Shown here one piece after another: positions 11,638 through 26,171 of a DNA stretch of 64,000 bases. The first letter of the stretch is position 1; every line of letters begins with the position of its first letter. The stretch lies in contig CM031558.1 of NCBI GenBank assembly GCA_018466975.1, positions 1,426,001-1,490,000 of the forward strand. The letters run 5' to 3'. Made by a program: the position numbers and the translations under genes. This DNA is from Sparassis latifolia. Taxonomy: Eukaryota; Basidiomycota; Agaricomycetes; Polyporales; Sparassidaceae. The notes under the pieces are model-generated. The model was not told the DNA's origin and did no database searches. It worked only from the letters and a program-made list of their open reading frames with translations.

Positions 11638-13209
11638 TCACTGAACTTCCTGGACCTTCTCGGCCTCAATCTCTCTAACGGCGACCTTCTCGTCTGGGGC
11701 CTTCGCAACATGTCCATTCGCAGCGATTTCGACCCTCTCCGTTACCTGCACGTCGCCATTCGGGGTATCCTGAAGGCCCTCGCCGAACACCGCTACCTTA
11801 ATATCCCACTCCCTGACGCCGACGGTGGCGCCGCGCGCGCGCCAGCCCTCCCTCATCTTCGCCCTGCGCTCCGCGCACAGCTGGACGAGCACAGGCCAGT
11901 ACTGCTCGTGCTCGTACTCGAACACGCAGTCACCGCCCCATTCGCGAAGAAGCTGAGGAGCCTCGAACAGGCCCTCGCTGACGCATTGCGGATTGAAGCG
12001 CATCTTCGGCCGCGTGACAGGGTCGACAAACGGCGTGATGATCTTGAAGAAGGCGTTCAGTAGGAACGGGACGTTCGTAATCAGCGCGCGGCCGAGGCGC
12101 TCGGGATCTGAGGACGCGGAACCCTTAGAAAAGGTAAGCTATTGGAACTGGGCACGACTTACAATGGTCCTGAAGGATGTTGAGTGTCTACATGACGTAT
12201 ACCAGTGAGTGGATGTGTCGAAATATAAGGAGCACAGTAAGGCGCACTGCATGAGACTGGCCGAAAGACGGTGATCGCGACCGGTCAGCGAAGTCGACCA
12301 TGAGTGCAATGGTCCTGTAGATAGATATTAGGTCAGATATTGGACAAGTATGGGACGGCGTACTCGACTCCTGGGCCCATAAGATCCACAGTACGCTCAA
12401 GTAACCATACGACCAGATGTAGCTGGCGGATGCTTTCAGAGGTATTCTGCTTACTGGGGCGCAGGTATAGTGCAGGGCGGCCGTCGATGTCGTACCCGAA
12501 CAGAACCATCTTGCCTGTCACTGCCTACAAGACTGGTAAGACCCAACAGAATATATCGACCACGAAATCCGTCGCGAAAACGCACCTCCGGCTCCACGTA
12601 CGAGGCAGTGATAAGGTCGTATACACCATACTCACGGCGCCATTTGAGCGTTGCGTCTATACGCTTGATAACGCCATGCGCGCTGTGCCATTTGGTTGCA
12701 CGCAAGTATCTGTGAGCGTATGAGAAAGTAGCTATGAATATGCCTCTGTGGTGGAGGAGAAGCATGATTCACCTGAGTAGACATTCGTAGGACTTCAACG
12801 GACATCAGCTAACATGGTCACACGGAGACCTAAATTAATGTATGCGAATGATTGCCCGTATGAATAAATTCCACTGGCTGCAGAAAGCAATTGAACAGGC
12901 CGCGCAAGTCCATAATCTCGAGTACGCCGGATCCATTTGGTGAGGACCACGATCGCACTGCATTTCTGCACATTCCTCACAAGAACATCACAGTTCACCT
13001 ACCAGCCAGAATTTCTCCTCCTCGCGTAGCTTCCCATCTTCCACAGCAGGAATTGTATATTTTTCATTGGAATAGTGTGCAAGTACTTCATCGAACAACC
13101 TTTGGTGATCTGAGGTGAGGCTCAATTCCGGTGGTTCTTTGACGGTTTTGGAGGAAATGTTAGGCGGAGGTAGCGGTGTGTAGATTGTCTCTGCATGCGT
13201 AATTGACAT
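11638..13209 (-). CDS. Sec14-like CRAL-TRIO lipid-transfer protein
   Basis: Predicted phosphatidylinositol/phosphatidylcholine transfer protein of the fungal Sec14 superfamily, acting at membranes. The N-terminal exon (13003-13209) starts MSITHAETIYTPLPPP. The CRAL-TRIO N segment is YECLLRYLRATKW, then IDATLKWRREYGVYDL. The lipid-binding domain follows with KMVLFGYDIDGRPALYLRPS, ETIALMVDFADRS, TLNILQDHYPERLGRALITN and VDPVTRPKMRFNP. The C-terminus is a charged tail ending at 11638. At least six introns are needed, all in frame. The first intron would be about 200 nt and uses an AAG acceptor, so a small extra exon there cannot be excluded. The 3' end faces that of CCT5, 190 bp away. Confidence 0.88.
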
Positions 13210-14787
13210 CGTGGTGAGCAACGAGAAAAATCTTGGATACAAGCACCAGAAGTGGTCGCAACCAGAGAGCAGTGAACTCAGATGTGGATCATAGCCAAGA
13301 GGATGATCCGACAATATTATCGACGCGTGCGCCCACGTGCTCGTGACACGGTCTACTTTACGTAGCGTACGGCGACGCGATGCGGCGCGCCATTTCACAA
13401 CTTTTTCGTTCTCGAACAGGCTGGCACTGCCGTGAAAAGGGAATGAGTCCATCATGCTCGCTATGACAGCAATGGACCGAGGCGGCTTCAATCCGCAGAA
13501 ATTCAGACCAACTACCACTTCTCCAGTACAGTGAAACATTACTTGGACATCCATAATATTGCCGAGTTGCTCTCTTACAGGTTAGAGAACGTACGAACAT
13601 TGGCGATCAACGCTTTAGCCGCAATGGTGTGCGGTTCCGGGTTCTCATGGAAGCTGCGAGCCTTTGAAGCAAGGAAATTACAGGTGTTTCGAATGCTCTA
13701 TAATGATCTCAATTTTTATCTCCTTACAGTACAGTACAGTACGTCCCTGAACAGGTCCGCTGACCATCGTACGTCGGACAAACGTCGGGCGTGTTCCTTA
13801 CAGGAGGTTTCAGCCTAGCTGCTGCACAGAAGCTCGATAGGAGTCGAACATAACAATGCTGGGCTCACTATTGCACTACGGGGGAGGAACCAGGATAGCT
13901 GTGGTCCCACAATCTTCCGTAAGCGCCGGAACATACATTATTCGAACACGCAGAGGCCTACATATCATCTGAAATCCGTTACCATGTTTACTCCGGACTC
14001 GACGCAAAGGGAGGACGAGTTTGGGTCGAGTCCTCAACATGGATAAAATGATGTCATGCTAGTAGTGTCCGGCGACTTCCCCGTGGTACATGCCCATGCA
14101 TATTACTGGTGTTCACAACGATGACTTTTCATCTGCGTTGTGTCCACAATATCTAGACTTGGCAGAGCGTGAGGGCTGTTGCGCACAATGTATGGAGTAG
14201 GCCGATCGCTTCGCAGCGACTTGCAGACGATACTCCATGCTGATGCTGTAGACATCGTATGTTTTCATCTGTCGTGAAGTTATGCAACATTAATCATTGA
14301 GCCCAATGAGGTCTATTAAGTACTCGTCAGTGTCCGTATCATTCAAGGGTGACATCAGCACTGACATGTCCAACGTTGAACGTTAACGTTGAGTACGAAA
14401 CGTACTGTCAGTAAACGTTCAACGTTCAACGCTCAGGGAAACTTCTCCGATCCCAGAAGAGACGATGATACTCGTCTCCGTATGACTCATCGCCCAGTTG
14501 ACAGCGCTATGCGCCAGGTAGGATTGGTAGGAAGAGGTTGTTTACAGCATCGGACTCAAGCTTGTCTTCAACCGCCTAACGCCCGCCAGGCAATACAATG
14601 CGAGATCGACCCTGCTATTATGTACTATGAATTCTCTACAAGTCCACGATGCTTGCTTGAACAGAAATACAAGGGCAAAACAGGTATCTTGGTCATCTGA
14701 ATGAGCTACACAGGATGATGTGTTGTACTATATGGACACAGAGAGACAGGATACGGACCACCGCTATATGGAGGGACGTACGAATCA
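13210..14787. other. Intergenic with AACGTT-rich inverted repeat
   Basis: About 1.6 kb without a supportable gene. It holds a short ACAGT microsatellite near 13727-13742 and an AACGTT-rich imperfect inverted repeat at 14371-14431, which is listed separately. A + strand frame at 14389-14700 resembles nothing I know. Confidence 0.4.
14371..14431. repeat. AACGTT-rich imperfect inverted repeat
   Basis: The left arm (14371-14397) contains CAACGTTGAACGTTAACGTT and ends in GTACG. A three-base spacer AAA follows. The right arm (14401-14431) starts CGTAC and contains AAACGTTCAACGTTCAACG. The hexamer AACGTT or close variants occur about five times in 60 bases. It could form a hairpin or bind a palindrome-recognising factor. 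Confidence 0.6.
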
Positions 14788-16133
<1,346 letters not shown>

Positions 16134-16407
16134 TTCAATGTTTTGGGTGAAAGTGAGTTGAAAGAATGAACAATTTGGGCGGGGGTGTAATGATGCGCGT
16201 GGTGGTAGGATGCACTCCGGGAGACGTGACCTCGGGTCACTTTGTGACAGCCGTGACGTTGCGGTCACACCGTGCGAACCGATGCCGCACACGTTTGACT
16301 CAACAATCACATCGGATACCTACGACTATCTGTATTCGTTCTTTTCGTCGCCTTTCGTTCACATATACAACCAGGAGCCCAGATTTACGGCTTTTCACTG
16401 ATCCAAT
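16134..16407. promoter_or_regulatory. Bidirectional promoter gap, PP2A / eIF1A
   Basis: These 274 bp separate two divergent ATGs. The region must hold both 5' UTRs and promoters. I see no clear TATA box. It is inferred from gene arrangement only. Confidence 0.45.
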
Positions 16408-17108
16408 ATGCCGAAGGTGAGTAATGGTCCTCACTTGCGATGTAGTGAAACTGACGGAGAATGGCATCGTAGAACAAGGGAAAGGTTAGTGAATCAAGCA
16501 ACGAAAATACTGGGAAGATTTAGGCTAAACCTTGGCATCTAGGGAGGCAAGAACCGGAGACGTGGAAAGAATGAGAACGACGACGACAAGCGCGAACTTG
16601 TCTTCCGGGAAGATGGACAGGAGTATGCTCAAGTGACAAAGATGCTTGGTAATGGACGTCTGGAGGCGCAATGTTTCGACGGCGAGAAGCGACTGGCGCA
16701 TATTCGGGGCAAGATGAGGAAAAAGGTGCGTTTTTCTTCCGTCCTACCCGGAGTGGCGATTGACAGATTTCTCTTCATCTGCTCGCGGATTGTAGGTCTG
16801 GATCAACCAAGGGGACATCATTCTTCTATCTCTTCGAGATTTCCAAGATGACAAGGCCGATGTGATTGTCAAGTACACTGCTGATGAGGCTCGAAGCTGT
16901 ACGTGCTATCTATCATGTTTGAGTGCGGTTCTAACGGACGCTTCCGGTACTTCACATGTCTTGTGCTGGCATCCTGTCTGTAGTGAAAGCATATGGCGAG
17001 CTTCCTGAGAATGCCAAGATCAACGAGACGGAGACGTTCGGCGACGAGGAGGGCGAGTGCACCTTCGAATTTGGGGACGAGGGCGAAGTGGATATCAACG
17101 AAATCTAA
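16408..17108 (+). CDS. TIF11: Translation initiation factor eIF1A
   Basis: Helps 40S ribosomal subunits scan and choose the start codon. Five exons (16408-16416, 16473-16484, 16543-16725, 16796-16898, 16984-17108) total 432 nt and give 143 residues, as expected. The basic N-terminus is [19 protein letters not shown]. The OB fold follows with [40 protein letters not shown] and [19 protein letters not shown]. The tail is acidic and ends EVDINEI. Exon 2 is a 12-nt microexon (AACAAGGGAAAG), and exon 1 contributes only three codons. Confidence 0.95.
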
Positions 17109-17396
17109 GAATGTTGTTTCTATCGGTGTATATTGTCTCGTGAGGAGCATATCATCCAGCAGCCCATCGTTGTATCTTTGGATTTGTCATCGACCATCAT
17201 CGCATGTGTAGCATCGTAGGTGTATAGACTCTGACACAGCATCATCTCTCCATCGTTACGACTTGTTTTCTTATTGTACTATCATCAAGATATTTTCTGC
17301 ATTTAGTTTTCCGTAGAGTCAAGGAGGTTAAGTCTCCGAGGATTTTGAGAAATTACCTCTCAACGAGCCAGTTATAGATGAACCACGGGTGTTAGG

Positions 17397-18301
17397 TTAC
17401 CTACTACCCATCAGCAGCACAGTCTGCATATCTGGGATGCAGCCCTTCTCCCTCATCAGGTATTCCACGATATCTCTCGCGTCGCACTTTACTGCCGCTT
17501 TCAGCATCTGTGGATTCACTCGCACTCTGTCCCCAAGCTTTCTCCTCTTCCCTTTGCCCGTGCAGGATGTTCTCTGCTCGTTGACACCCCGATGGTCGCG
17601 TTCCACAAGCATGCGAACAAGTGCAAGGTCCTTCCGCCGAATAGCAACCATCACGGCGATCCCGTCCTTGTAGGCGGGTGACGCGCCATGAGCAAGAAGG
17701 AAGCGCACCAAAGGTATGAAGCCAGCATATACGGCTTTTGTAAGCGCATACCCGTCATATGAATCGATGAATGGTGGAGGAAGACGTGGGTGGTCGTACA
17801 GGTAGCGAAGGAAGGGAAGTGGAGTATCGTTTTCTGACCAGTTGCTGTGATTTGGCTTCCCTTGGCCACCTAGTGTCCGCGGGGCTAGTGTGCGGAAAAG
17901 CCTCCGAGGCAGTTCAATGACCACCCCTTTTCGCCCCCTTGGGTATGACACCTCGTCGAATTTGGAACGAACTACGGCTTCTAGCACTTCTTGGCTACAT
18001 ATGGGATATCTGAGGACGGTGGTAAACAACCCGGTCGTACGTCGAGCGGTGGTACGTTCGGAATGGAAGTAGCGACCAACGAGATATTGCGCATGGAAAG
18101 ATGAAGGAGCGGATTTGAATACGGCATAGAAGTGCTTAGAGGTGAGGGGAAGGGAAGATGAGAGTGCGTAGTATTGGATCTCGTACAACAGCTGAAACAC
18201 AACTGTGAGAATATCCGGCAATAGTGGTCGAGCGAGATATTCACCTCGATAGGAAAGCTCTCTAGCGACCTACTGCGCGCCTGAATTCCTGTGGTAGTCA
18301 T
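17397..18301 (-). CDS. F-box-like / ankyrin-like protein
   Basis: Two exons. A short N-terminal exon starts at the ATG 18301 (MTTTGIQARSRSLESFPIE). An intron with gtgaat...tttcag leads to LLYEIQYYALSSSLPLTSKH, which together form an F-box-like helix pair. The rest contains ankyrin-like helices, for example ALTKAVYAGFIPLVRFLLAH followed by GASPAYKDG, AIRRKDLALVRMLVER and LKAAVKCDARDIVEYLMREK. Length is about 290 residues. A role as an SCF adaptor or scaffold is an inference from these motifs. An in-frame upstream start at 18340 is possible. Confidence 0.75.
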
Positions 18302-18599
18302 TTGGCAATATTGGATGGGTACTTGATGAGAGGCTCCCAAATTGGAAGGCGGTGGCTTTGGATCCTAACAAGATCAAACAATCCCCCACCAGATCACGAT
18401 CGGCCAATTAATAAACTCTGAGAGAGTATTTGACCGTTTAAAATTGTCAAAGATCCGTTTTGCTATAGGCACTTAGAAGCCCGGTTTGCGATGTTCGATA
18501 TCGACGGAAAGCTTCACAAGCCAAATTGAACGTGTAATGACATTTAAGACAAGAAGGCACATAAGTAAAAGCGGCGTCAGACTGTCCACCGAGAGACCA

Positions 18600-20974
18600 T
18601 CATGCTTCGTGCTTCGCGTCGTCAACCATTTTCTCGCGAGGCTCGTGAGGTATTTCCTGCATTACCACTTCGTCGCCAAAGACTTGTGCCATCTCTTCCA
18701 GTGACTTGCCTGAACAGAAACTGCGTATCAATAGCCTGAGCTGCATGACGTAGTGAATTGATGACTGACCCTTCGTCTCGGGAAAGAAGAAAGCGATAAT
18801 AATGAAATCTACAAAATTTAAGCATATGAAGACAAGATAATACTTCCATCCGATATTGCTGATGGCCAAATTCGACACCTGTTCAAAGGCACGTTGTCAG
18901 CATTGCCCCTCTCATTTATTTGGAAAAGTGGAATACCTGGGAGAATAACACATTGAATGCCCAGTTGGCACAAGTTGCAACGCTAGTTCCCACAGAGCGA
19001 TTTCTGGTAGGGAACACCTGAACGCCATAGATAAGCGAATTGAAAATGTACCACCGTACAGTACGCACTTCTGATGCAAGCACCCAGCTGACTGGTCCGA
19101 AGCTTAAGGAGAAAAAAATACTAGTCATGAATATCATCGCGATACCAGCACGTTGAGCAGGATGGTTAGTTGATTCGCTTGGAGGGAACGACGCGACAAT
19201 GGCGGTAAGAACTGAGTAGGTGACCACGAAGCTGCCCGCGCCGAACATTAGTGGTTTCTTCCTCCCAACGCTATCGATTAAAAGCGTGATGAAGCTGGGA
19301 AAAGGTCAAGCTTGCCAATCTCTGTCGTGCCAAAAATGAGCTCACAAGAAATTCGCGATGGGGCCGACGGCGCCGTAGATACCCTGCACTAGCAATGATT
19401 GGCCATGCGTGAGTCCCAAAGCAGTATACATCGAAGGACCGAAGTAATTGATAACTAGCAAAAATGTCAGTCAAAGTACAACTTGAATATTACAGTCGGG
19501 CTTGCCGTTGATCCCAGAGAATTGACCAAAAACTTGGACGCCAACCGCAACAAGTGTGCGCTTCAGCATCCCAGGCGTAGCCCATAGGTCGCCGATGTTC
19601 CTCGACTTAACCGTCATCTCGGCCTTTATAGTCATTTGCATCTCTAAAAACTCACGCTCCGCCTTCTCCCTCGCTTCGGGCGTGTTGCCGCCGTGCAACT
19701 TCCTGACTACCGCAAGTGCCTCCTCGTCACGACCTTGCTCGAGGAGCCAACGCTGGATGACAGTAGGGTTAGTACACTTACTGACCGGCTGACGGAATAC
19801 TGCATACTGGAGAGAAGGGGAGGAACTGGGTTCCGACCAAAAGGAGGAATGCAGGAATAAGCTAAACAAGTATGAATATACATAATGAACGAGATGCGTA
19901 GCAGGACGAATTACCTGGAGACCAAGAGGAAGCCGCCATGAGGTGTTCGAGTTAATGAATTGACACCCGTAACCAACCTGATAGATAAGAGCTAGAGGCG
20001 CTACGCTATCCATGTTCGGCAAGTAACTCACCCAGTTAGCAACGATAAACCCGATGCCAATCATTTGCTGCGCCAGTCCCACTATAAGACCACGTATTTT
20101 GGGGGGCGCAATTTCTGTCTACAATGCATAGACATCAGCGCCGTGTCACTGAGAAGATGACTGGCATAGACACATTGTACAGAGGCACGGTCATTGACAG
20201 AACACTGCACCATGTTTTCAGTGCTCATGCGACACTCGATACGTTGTGGTAAACCACATACCCAATCGCTAAACCAGCGATGATACGCCCGATCAGCATG
20301 CAAGCAAAATTGTTGGCTCCGGATTGCATTGCACATCCCCAAAGCGCCAGCGTACAACCGAGCTGCAAAATATAAGTATGTTACTCTCGTCCCACAGCAA
20401 ACGGCGGCCACTGCAAGTCAGTGGAAAACACACTTGGATCGACCGCTTGCGACCAATCTTGTCATTTGACCTATCGACATATTTGTCAGACCCGTTAAAT
20501 AGTGATTATGATAAGCATACCATCCTGCAATAGCAGCACCGAAGAAGCAGCCGCCTACGACATATGAACCAACAAGAATATTTGGATGTGCGCAACCAAC
20601 CGCTCACCCGTAAATGTAGACACCACCGCCCCCGACAAGCTAGCATAATTGCGCGGATCATTCACGAAGTTTTTGAATGGAGGAAATGTAATAACAGAAG
20701 AGATGATGCCGCTAATTGTCGGGAACCGGGCAAGGCCAACGTTTAGGATCGTTACATCACGAATTGCTGTTGCACTAACCTGTCATATCTACGATGCAAG
20801 AAAAACGACAAGAGAAGTACGTGGAGGAGGTAACAGAAGAGATCTGAGCTTACCCGAATAGAAAGGCACCTAGATTTCGAGGCAGCTTGTCAGGGTATCG
20901 ACCATCGGACACTTTGTAGCAAACGCACCGATCGAGCAGAATGCTGCTATGAAGATGTTGTATACGAGACCCAT
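18600..20974 (-). CDS. MFS sugar transporter (hexose transporter family)
   Basis: Twelve-helix proton/sugar symporter of the plasma membrane, major facilitator sugar-porter family; the substrate cannot be told from sequence. From the ATG at 20974: VYNIFIAAFCSIGAFLFGYD, the GYDSG motif, NDPRNYASLSGAVVSTFTGG, WSNDKIGRKRSIQ, LIGRIIAGLAIG, VLSMTVPLYNTEIAPPKIRG, LPFSPRWLLEQGRDEEAL (PESPR-like), QFSGINVINYFGP and FFFPETKG with KSLEEMAQVFGDE. About a dozen introns are required. Exons 2 and 3 are only 16 nt (20854-20869) and 9 nt (20780-20788). One intron (19455-19505) is GC-AG. The gene first looked frameshifted at GYDSG, but these tiny exons restore the motif exactly. Confidence 0.9.
19455..19505 (-). 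other. GC-AG intron in the sugar transporter
   Basis: The donor is AACG|GCAAGC and the acceptor TTGCTAG|TTATC, 51 nt apart. Removal gives the family-typical SGINVINYF. A GT donor 12 nt further in would also keep frame, but it would leave a 39-nt intron and insert four residues into this conserved motif. Confidence 0.65.
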
Positions 20975-22519
20975 CTTGGAGAGAGGTGAAGTCCGTCTTC
21001 AAGATAGCGCCTTCGCAGTAGAGAGTATTTGTATAGCAACTGGTCAGAGATAGCCAGGAACAGGGAATGGGAACTACACGCCGATTTATGCTGTCCATCA
21101 CGGTTCCGGATTCCAAAATACAACAGAGATGCTGAGATCTAGATCACAAGGCCACCGAGACCAAACCGCGAAGCCAAAGTCGCGTCTCTGAGTGGCCGAT
21201 TCTAAAGCCAGGTTGAGAGAATGGCGGGAAGTCCGGGCCGCCAGAGCCAGAGTATCCAATTTACGGGCGCTTCAGCCAGACCATGTGAACGATTTACTTC
21301 TGAGAAATGGGAGGTGAAGTAGAAGACGGGTCACCTTTGACGCACTGGCAGGATCTGCATATGGAGACGGCTGGACAGCTTCCACTGAAGTTGTTCCCGG
21401 ATCTTTCATCATGCGCCCATTTTGCGGGAACGTGACCCAGAAAAGTAGTATGCCAGTACACCCATTGGCCCATGGCTACTCGAACGTCCCGAGAGCAGGT
21501 TTGTCGGAGAAACACAAACCAGCTTGATGCCTGGGCAGCGATCTAGTGTGTCGGCCGCCCCATCCCCACGATAGAGCCCAAGTATCATTCGTGAGGTTAC
21601 CGATCAGTGTCAGATAATAATCTAGAGTGCGTAGCGCGCGGCGACCTGTTGAGTTTGGGCACACGAACCACAGTACGCACTAGGCCGAGAGGAGCGGCGA
21701 ACCGTGTGCACTGGCTCTGGAAGGCAGACTGTCGACGGCATCGAACTGTACTGCAAGCTAGGTAATCATCTTCGAATGCTGCACACCTTCCGGGTATCTT
21801 ATATATGCAATACTGTCCAACGAGGATAGTGAAAAACGTGCCTATGTATTCCGAACTTGTATCCGTCGAAGTCCGGTAGAGCTATGTATCCATCAGTGTT
21901 TAGTAGCTGGAGGTCAGCGCGTGTGTGCAATCTTAACGTGCCCGCCTCTTGCGAGAAGAGGTCCGTGACTCCCGCAGGATGTCTCGAGACGATGATTAAC
22001 TTTCTTGTAAACTACATGTGCAAGGGATCCACGTGGCAGCGCCAAAAACCGGGTCTCAGCGCTCTGTTCTGTCTCCTCCGAGTCTGTCATAATACTAGGC
22101 TGCATAGAATCTAGATCGTCTGTTGGCTCTGCACCTTATGCTAATTTCATTCCATAATCTTCAACCCGATTCTACCCCACCTACTCTCCTTGCTGTTTGT
22201 TCACACGTTCACACTTTGCTCTCTACCTTGGTGTCTGTAGAGCCTCACGCCCCTGAGAAGAGCGTTGCGAAACCGCCTCTACGATACCGACCACCACCGA
22301 CGCAGAAATCGGGGATCCGAATCCGTCACAATAATATTACAATTCGTAATAAAACCTCTTACGTCGAAGCATTCTACTTCAGCCTCTTAACAAACCGCTG
22401 TCTATCCCCCTTGTACCTGCAGAGCGCTCTCCTCAGCTGTAAGCGGGAAGTACAGAGGGATGAGATTCCTAGGACAAAGTTGCGTCAATGCACTATGATA
22501 AGAGTGAATGGTGGAGCCC
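20975..22519. other. Long intergenic region, no gene recognised
   Basis: About 1.5 kb between the transporter start and the macrodomain gene end. All reading frames are short and without family resemblance. Base composition looks like that of other intergenic parts of the window. Confidence 0.4.
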
Positions 22520-23534
22520 CTACTCGTATACTATTTTGTCGGCGTCGCTCCAGACTACGAATATAACTCGATCAAGCTGTCAAAGGCAGTGGTTCGGTGA
22601 CCAGAGCGTGTAATGGGATGAGAAAACCCACCCCGTCTCCACTGAGAGAATCAAGGAATTCGCGAACCACTTTCAATGCAATGTGCGTAGCATCTTCGAC
22701 AGGATAGCCGTATATTCCCGTCGAGATGGAAGGAAATGCCTGAAATATCTCCCATGAGCTTGCGACTGTGCATTCAAGTCTTTGCGGTAAACGGACGATA
22801 TGCTTCAGCGACCTATCCACTACCAATTGCAAACTTCTTTGATAGCACGACTTGAGCTGCTTAGCCTTGACGTCCGTGTTCGCTGATGAGTATATTGGCC
22901 CCACTGTATGGATCACAAATTTCCTGGTAGGCACGTCGAAGACGGATATCTCGCAGAGAAAGCTACACGCACGACGGCAAATCGTATCCCTTGGTGATCT
23001 TGGCGTCGCCAGTATCACAACCGTCAAGTGTTCGACCTATCTCCGTTGGTTTGGAGACAAACCGCTCAGGTCAATAACTGCTAAAGCACGTACATTCTTC
23101 CAGAAGTTCTGGACCCGCGGCAGCATGGATGGCTCCGTCCACTGTGATTGGCATTAAGCGCTTGAACGACCGGGCGGGGGTTAATACTACTAACCGCCTC
23201 CACCTCCTGGGGGTCCAGTCAGTCCAGCTGAGACAGTCGAACTATTAACGGAGGGAGTGATCACGCACCTAATAGACTTCGGTTGGCAGCATTCACGATA
23301 GATGCCACTTCCAACCTGGTAATGTCCCCCTGACTGAACTCATGTTACACAGGGCAGCTAAAACCTGATACACGCCAAGAGTGATTTGTTGACATATGAT
23401 ACTCACTACAATGACACCCGATCGAGCAACGACTCCTTGGGCGGGAACACGAGTTCTGAGCTCTTGGCACTCTTGATGGTAGAAGTGCCATACAGCTCGC
23501 GAAGGGTGGGGATCTTAGACAAAGCAACGGGCAT
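22520..23534 (-). CDS. MacroD-type macrodomain protein (ADP-ribose hydrolase)
   Basis: Predicted mono-ADP-ribosyl or O-acetyl-ADP-ribose hydrolase. From the ATG at 23534: MPVALSKIPTLRELYGTST, SLLDRVSLYQGDITRLEV, the ligand loop IVNAANRSLLGGGGVDGAIH and AAAGPELLEECRTLDGC. Then come TGDAKITKGYDLPS, VIHTVGPIYSS, FPSISTGIYGYPVEDATHIA and LDRVIFVVWSDADKIVYE. The NAAN and GGGGVDGAIH motifs are those of the MacroD class. Several introns are needed; one internal exon (23195-23206) is just 12 nt and codes most of the glycine loop. The last exon starts after an intron ending tttgacag and stops at 22520. Confidence 0.88.
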
Positions 23535-23937
23535 GATGTTGCGATTCAACAGCAGTGATTGATATGTTGGAACTAGTGATGGTGGACCTGCCCGTCTGCT
23601 GTCCCGGGCGAAATGTCTCCAATTCCCAGGATGTGACAGTCTCTTTGTCCTGATTCCGGTCAGAAGAGCACACCGGTGGGTGCTTCGCAGAGGAAAATAA
23701 CTCGTTGCTGTGTTTGTTTGAGACAATGAATAAGTGCGGGAGAAGAGAAACGTCGCGGAGCGCGGTTGGATCGAGCAATTATCGGAGAGATTCTTCCGGG
23801 CCTCGTGGCGGGTGGGCGCCAAAGTGAACAATGTCCTTATATGACGCCGTTGCGTTGCTTGCTTTGGAACCTCTTGTTTTCGCAGACCATAAGTTGTTCT
23901 GTCCTCCCCGTTCGCTCTTGTCATTCCTTTTCGTCTT
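23535..23937. promoter_or_regulatory. Bidirectional promoter gap, macrodomain / kinase
   Basis: About 400 bp separate the two divergent start codons. This is inferred from gene arrangement. No specific site was recognised. Confidence 0.4.
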
Positions 23938-25640
<1,703 letters not shown>

Positions 25641-26171
25641 CAATTTTCCCTGCGTCATGTTTTCTGCTTCGATTTCGTCTGTTTTCCCCCATTCTGGTAT
25701 CATCGCATTTGTTTCTCTGATCGGTGGACTTTGTCATACGCTGTCGCATCCATGTATCCCTCATCGCATCGTCGCATCTCTTGGCGTCTGTTGGCGCCTC
25801 ACCTTCCCTTCGGCTTGCTGGCGCGGGCTTCGTGTAGTAACCCAGCTGTATCATACAAGGAATACTAATACTGTAATTACATTACGAGGACGACATTGAC
25901 GGCATTGACGGTCTTCGGTCTTAAAATTCGACTAGCTTGACACTTGACTAGAAAATCTCTCTGGACGCGCGCTCCGTATGGGACATTGTTCTTCGCCTTC
26001 CATGGCACTTTGCTCAGCGTGCCACTTATGGGACGTCGGACAAAGGTCGGGCTTGGGTCGGGCCGCACAATGTCCGTTGCAAGGGTAACGATGTGCAGAA
26101 ACATTGCCAATAGTCACACATAATACATCAATGAGAACAAGGTGTAGTTGTGCCACCAAGCAGGCCATGAG
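25641..26171. other. Convergent intergenic region
   Basis: About 530 bp of presumed 3' flank for the kinase and the channel gene. A short direct repeat ACATTGACGGCATTGACGG lies near 25893. Nothing else was recognised. Confidence 0.4.

Noticed and set aside
12795..12998. Minus-strand frame in the first intron region of the Sec14-like gene
   Set aside because: It contributes nothing to the conserved protein, which joins FWL to SYECLLRYLRATKW without it.
20700..20870. Sugar transporter suspected to be a pseudogene because GYDSG seemed missing
   Set aside because: A 9-nt and a 16-nt exon with proper splice borders restore the motif and the frame.
22123..22566. 148-codon + strand frame next to the macrodomain gene
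   Set aside because: There is no family resemblance, and its end overlaps the last macrodomain exon on the other strand.
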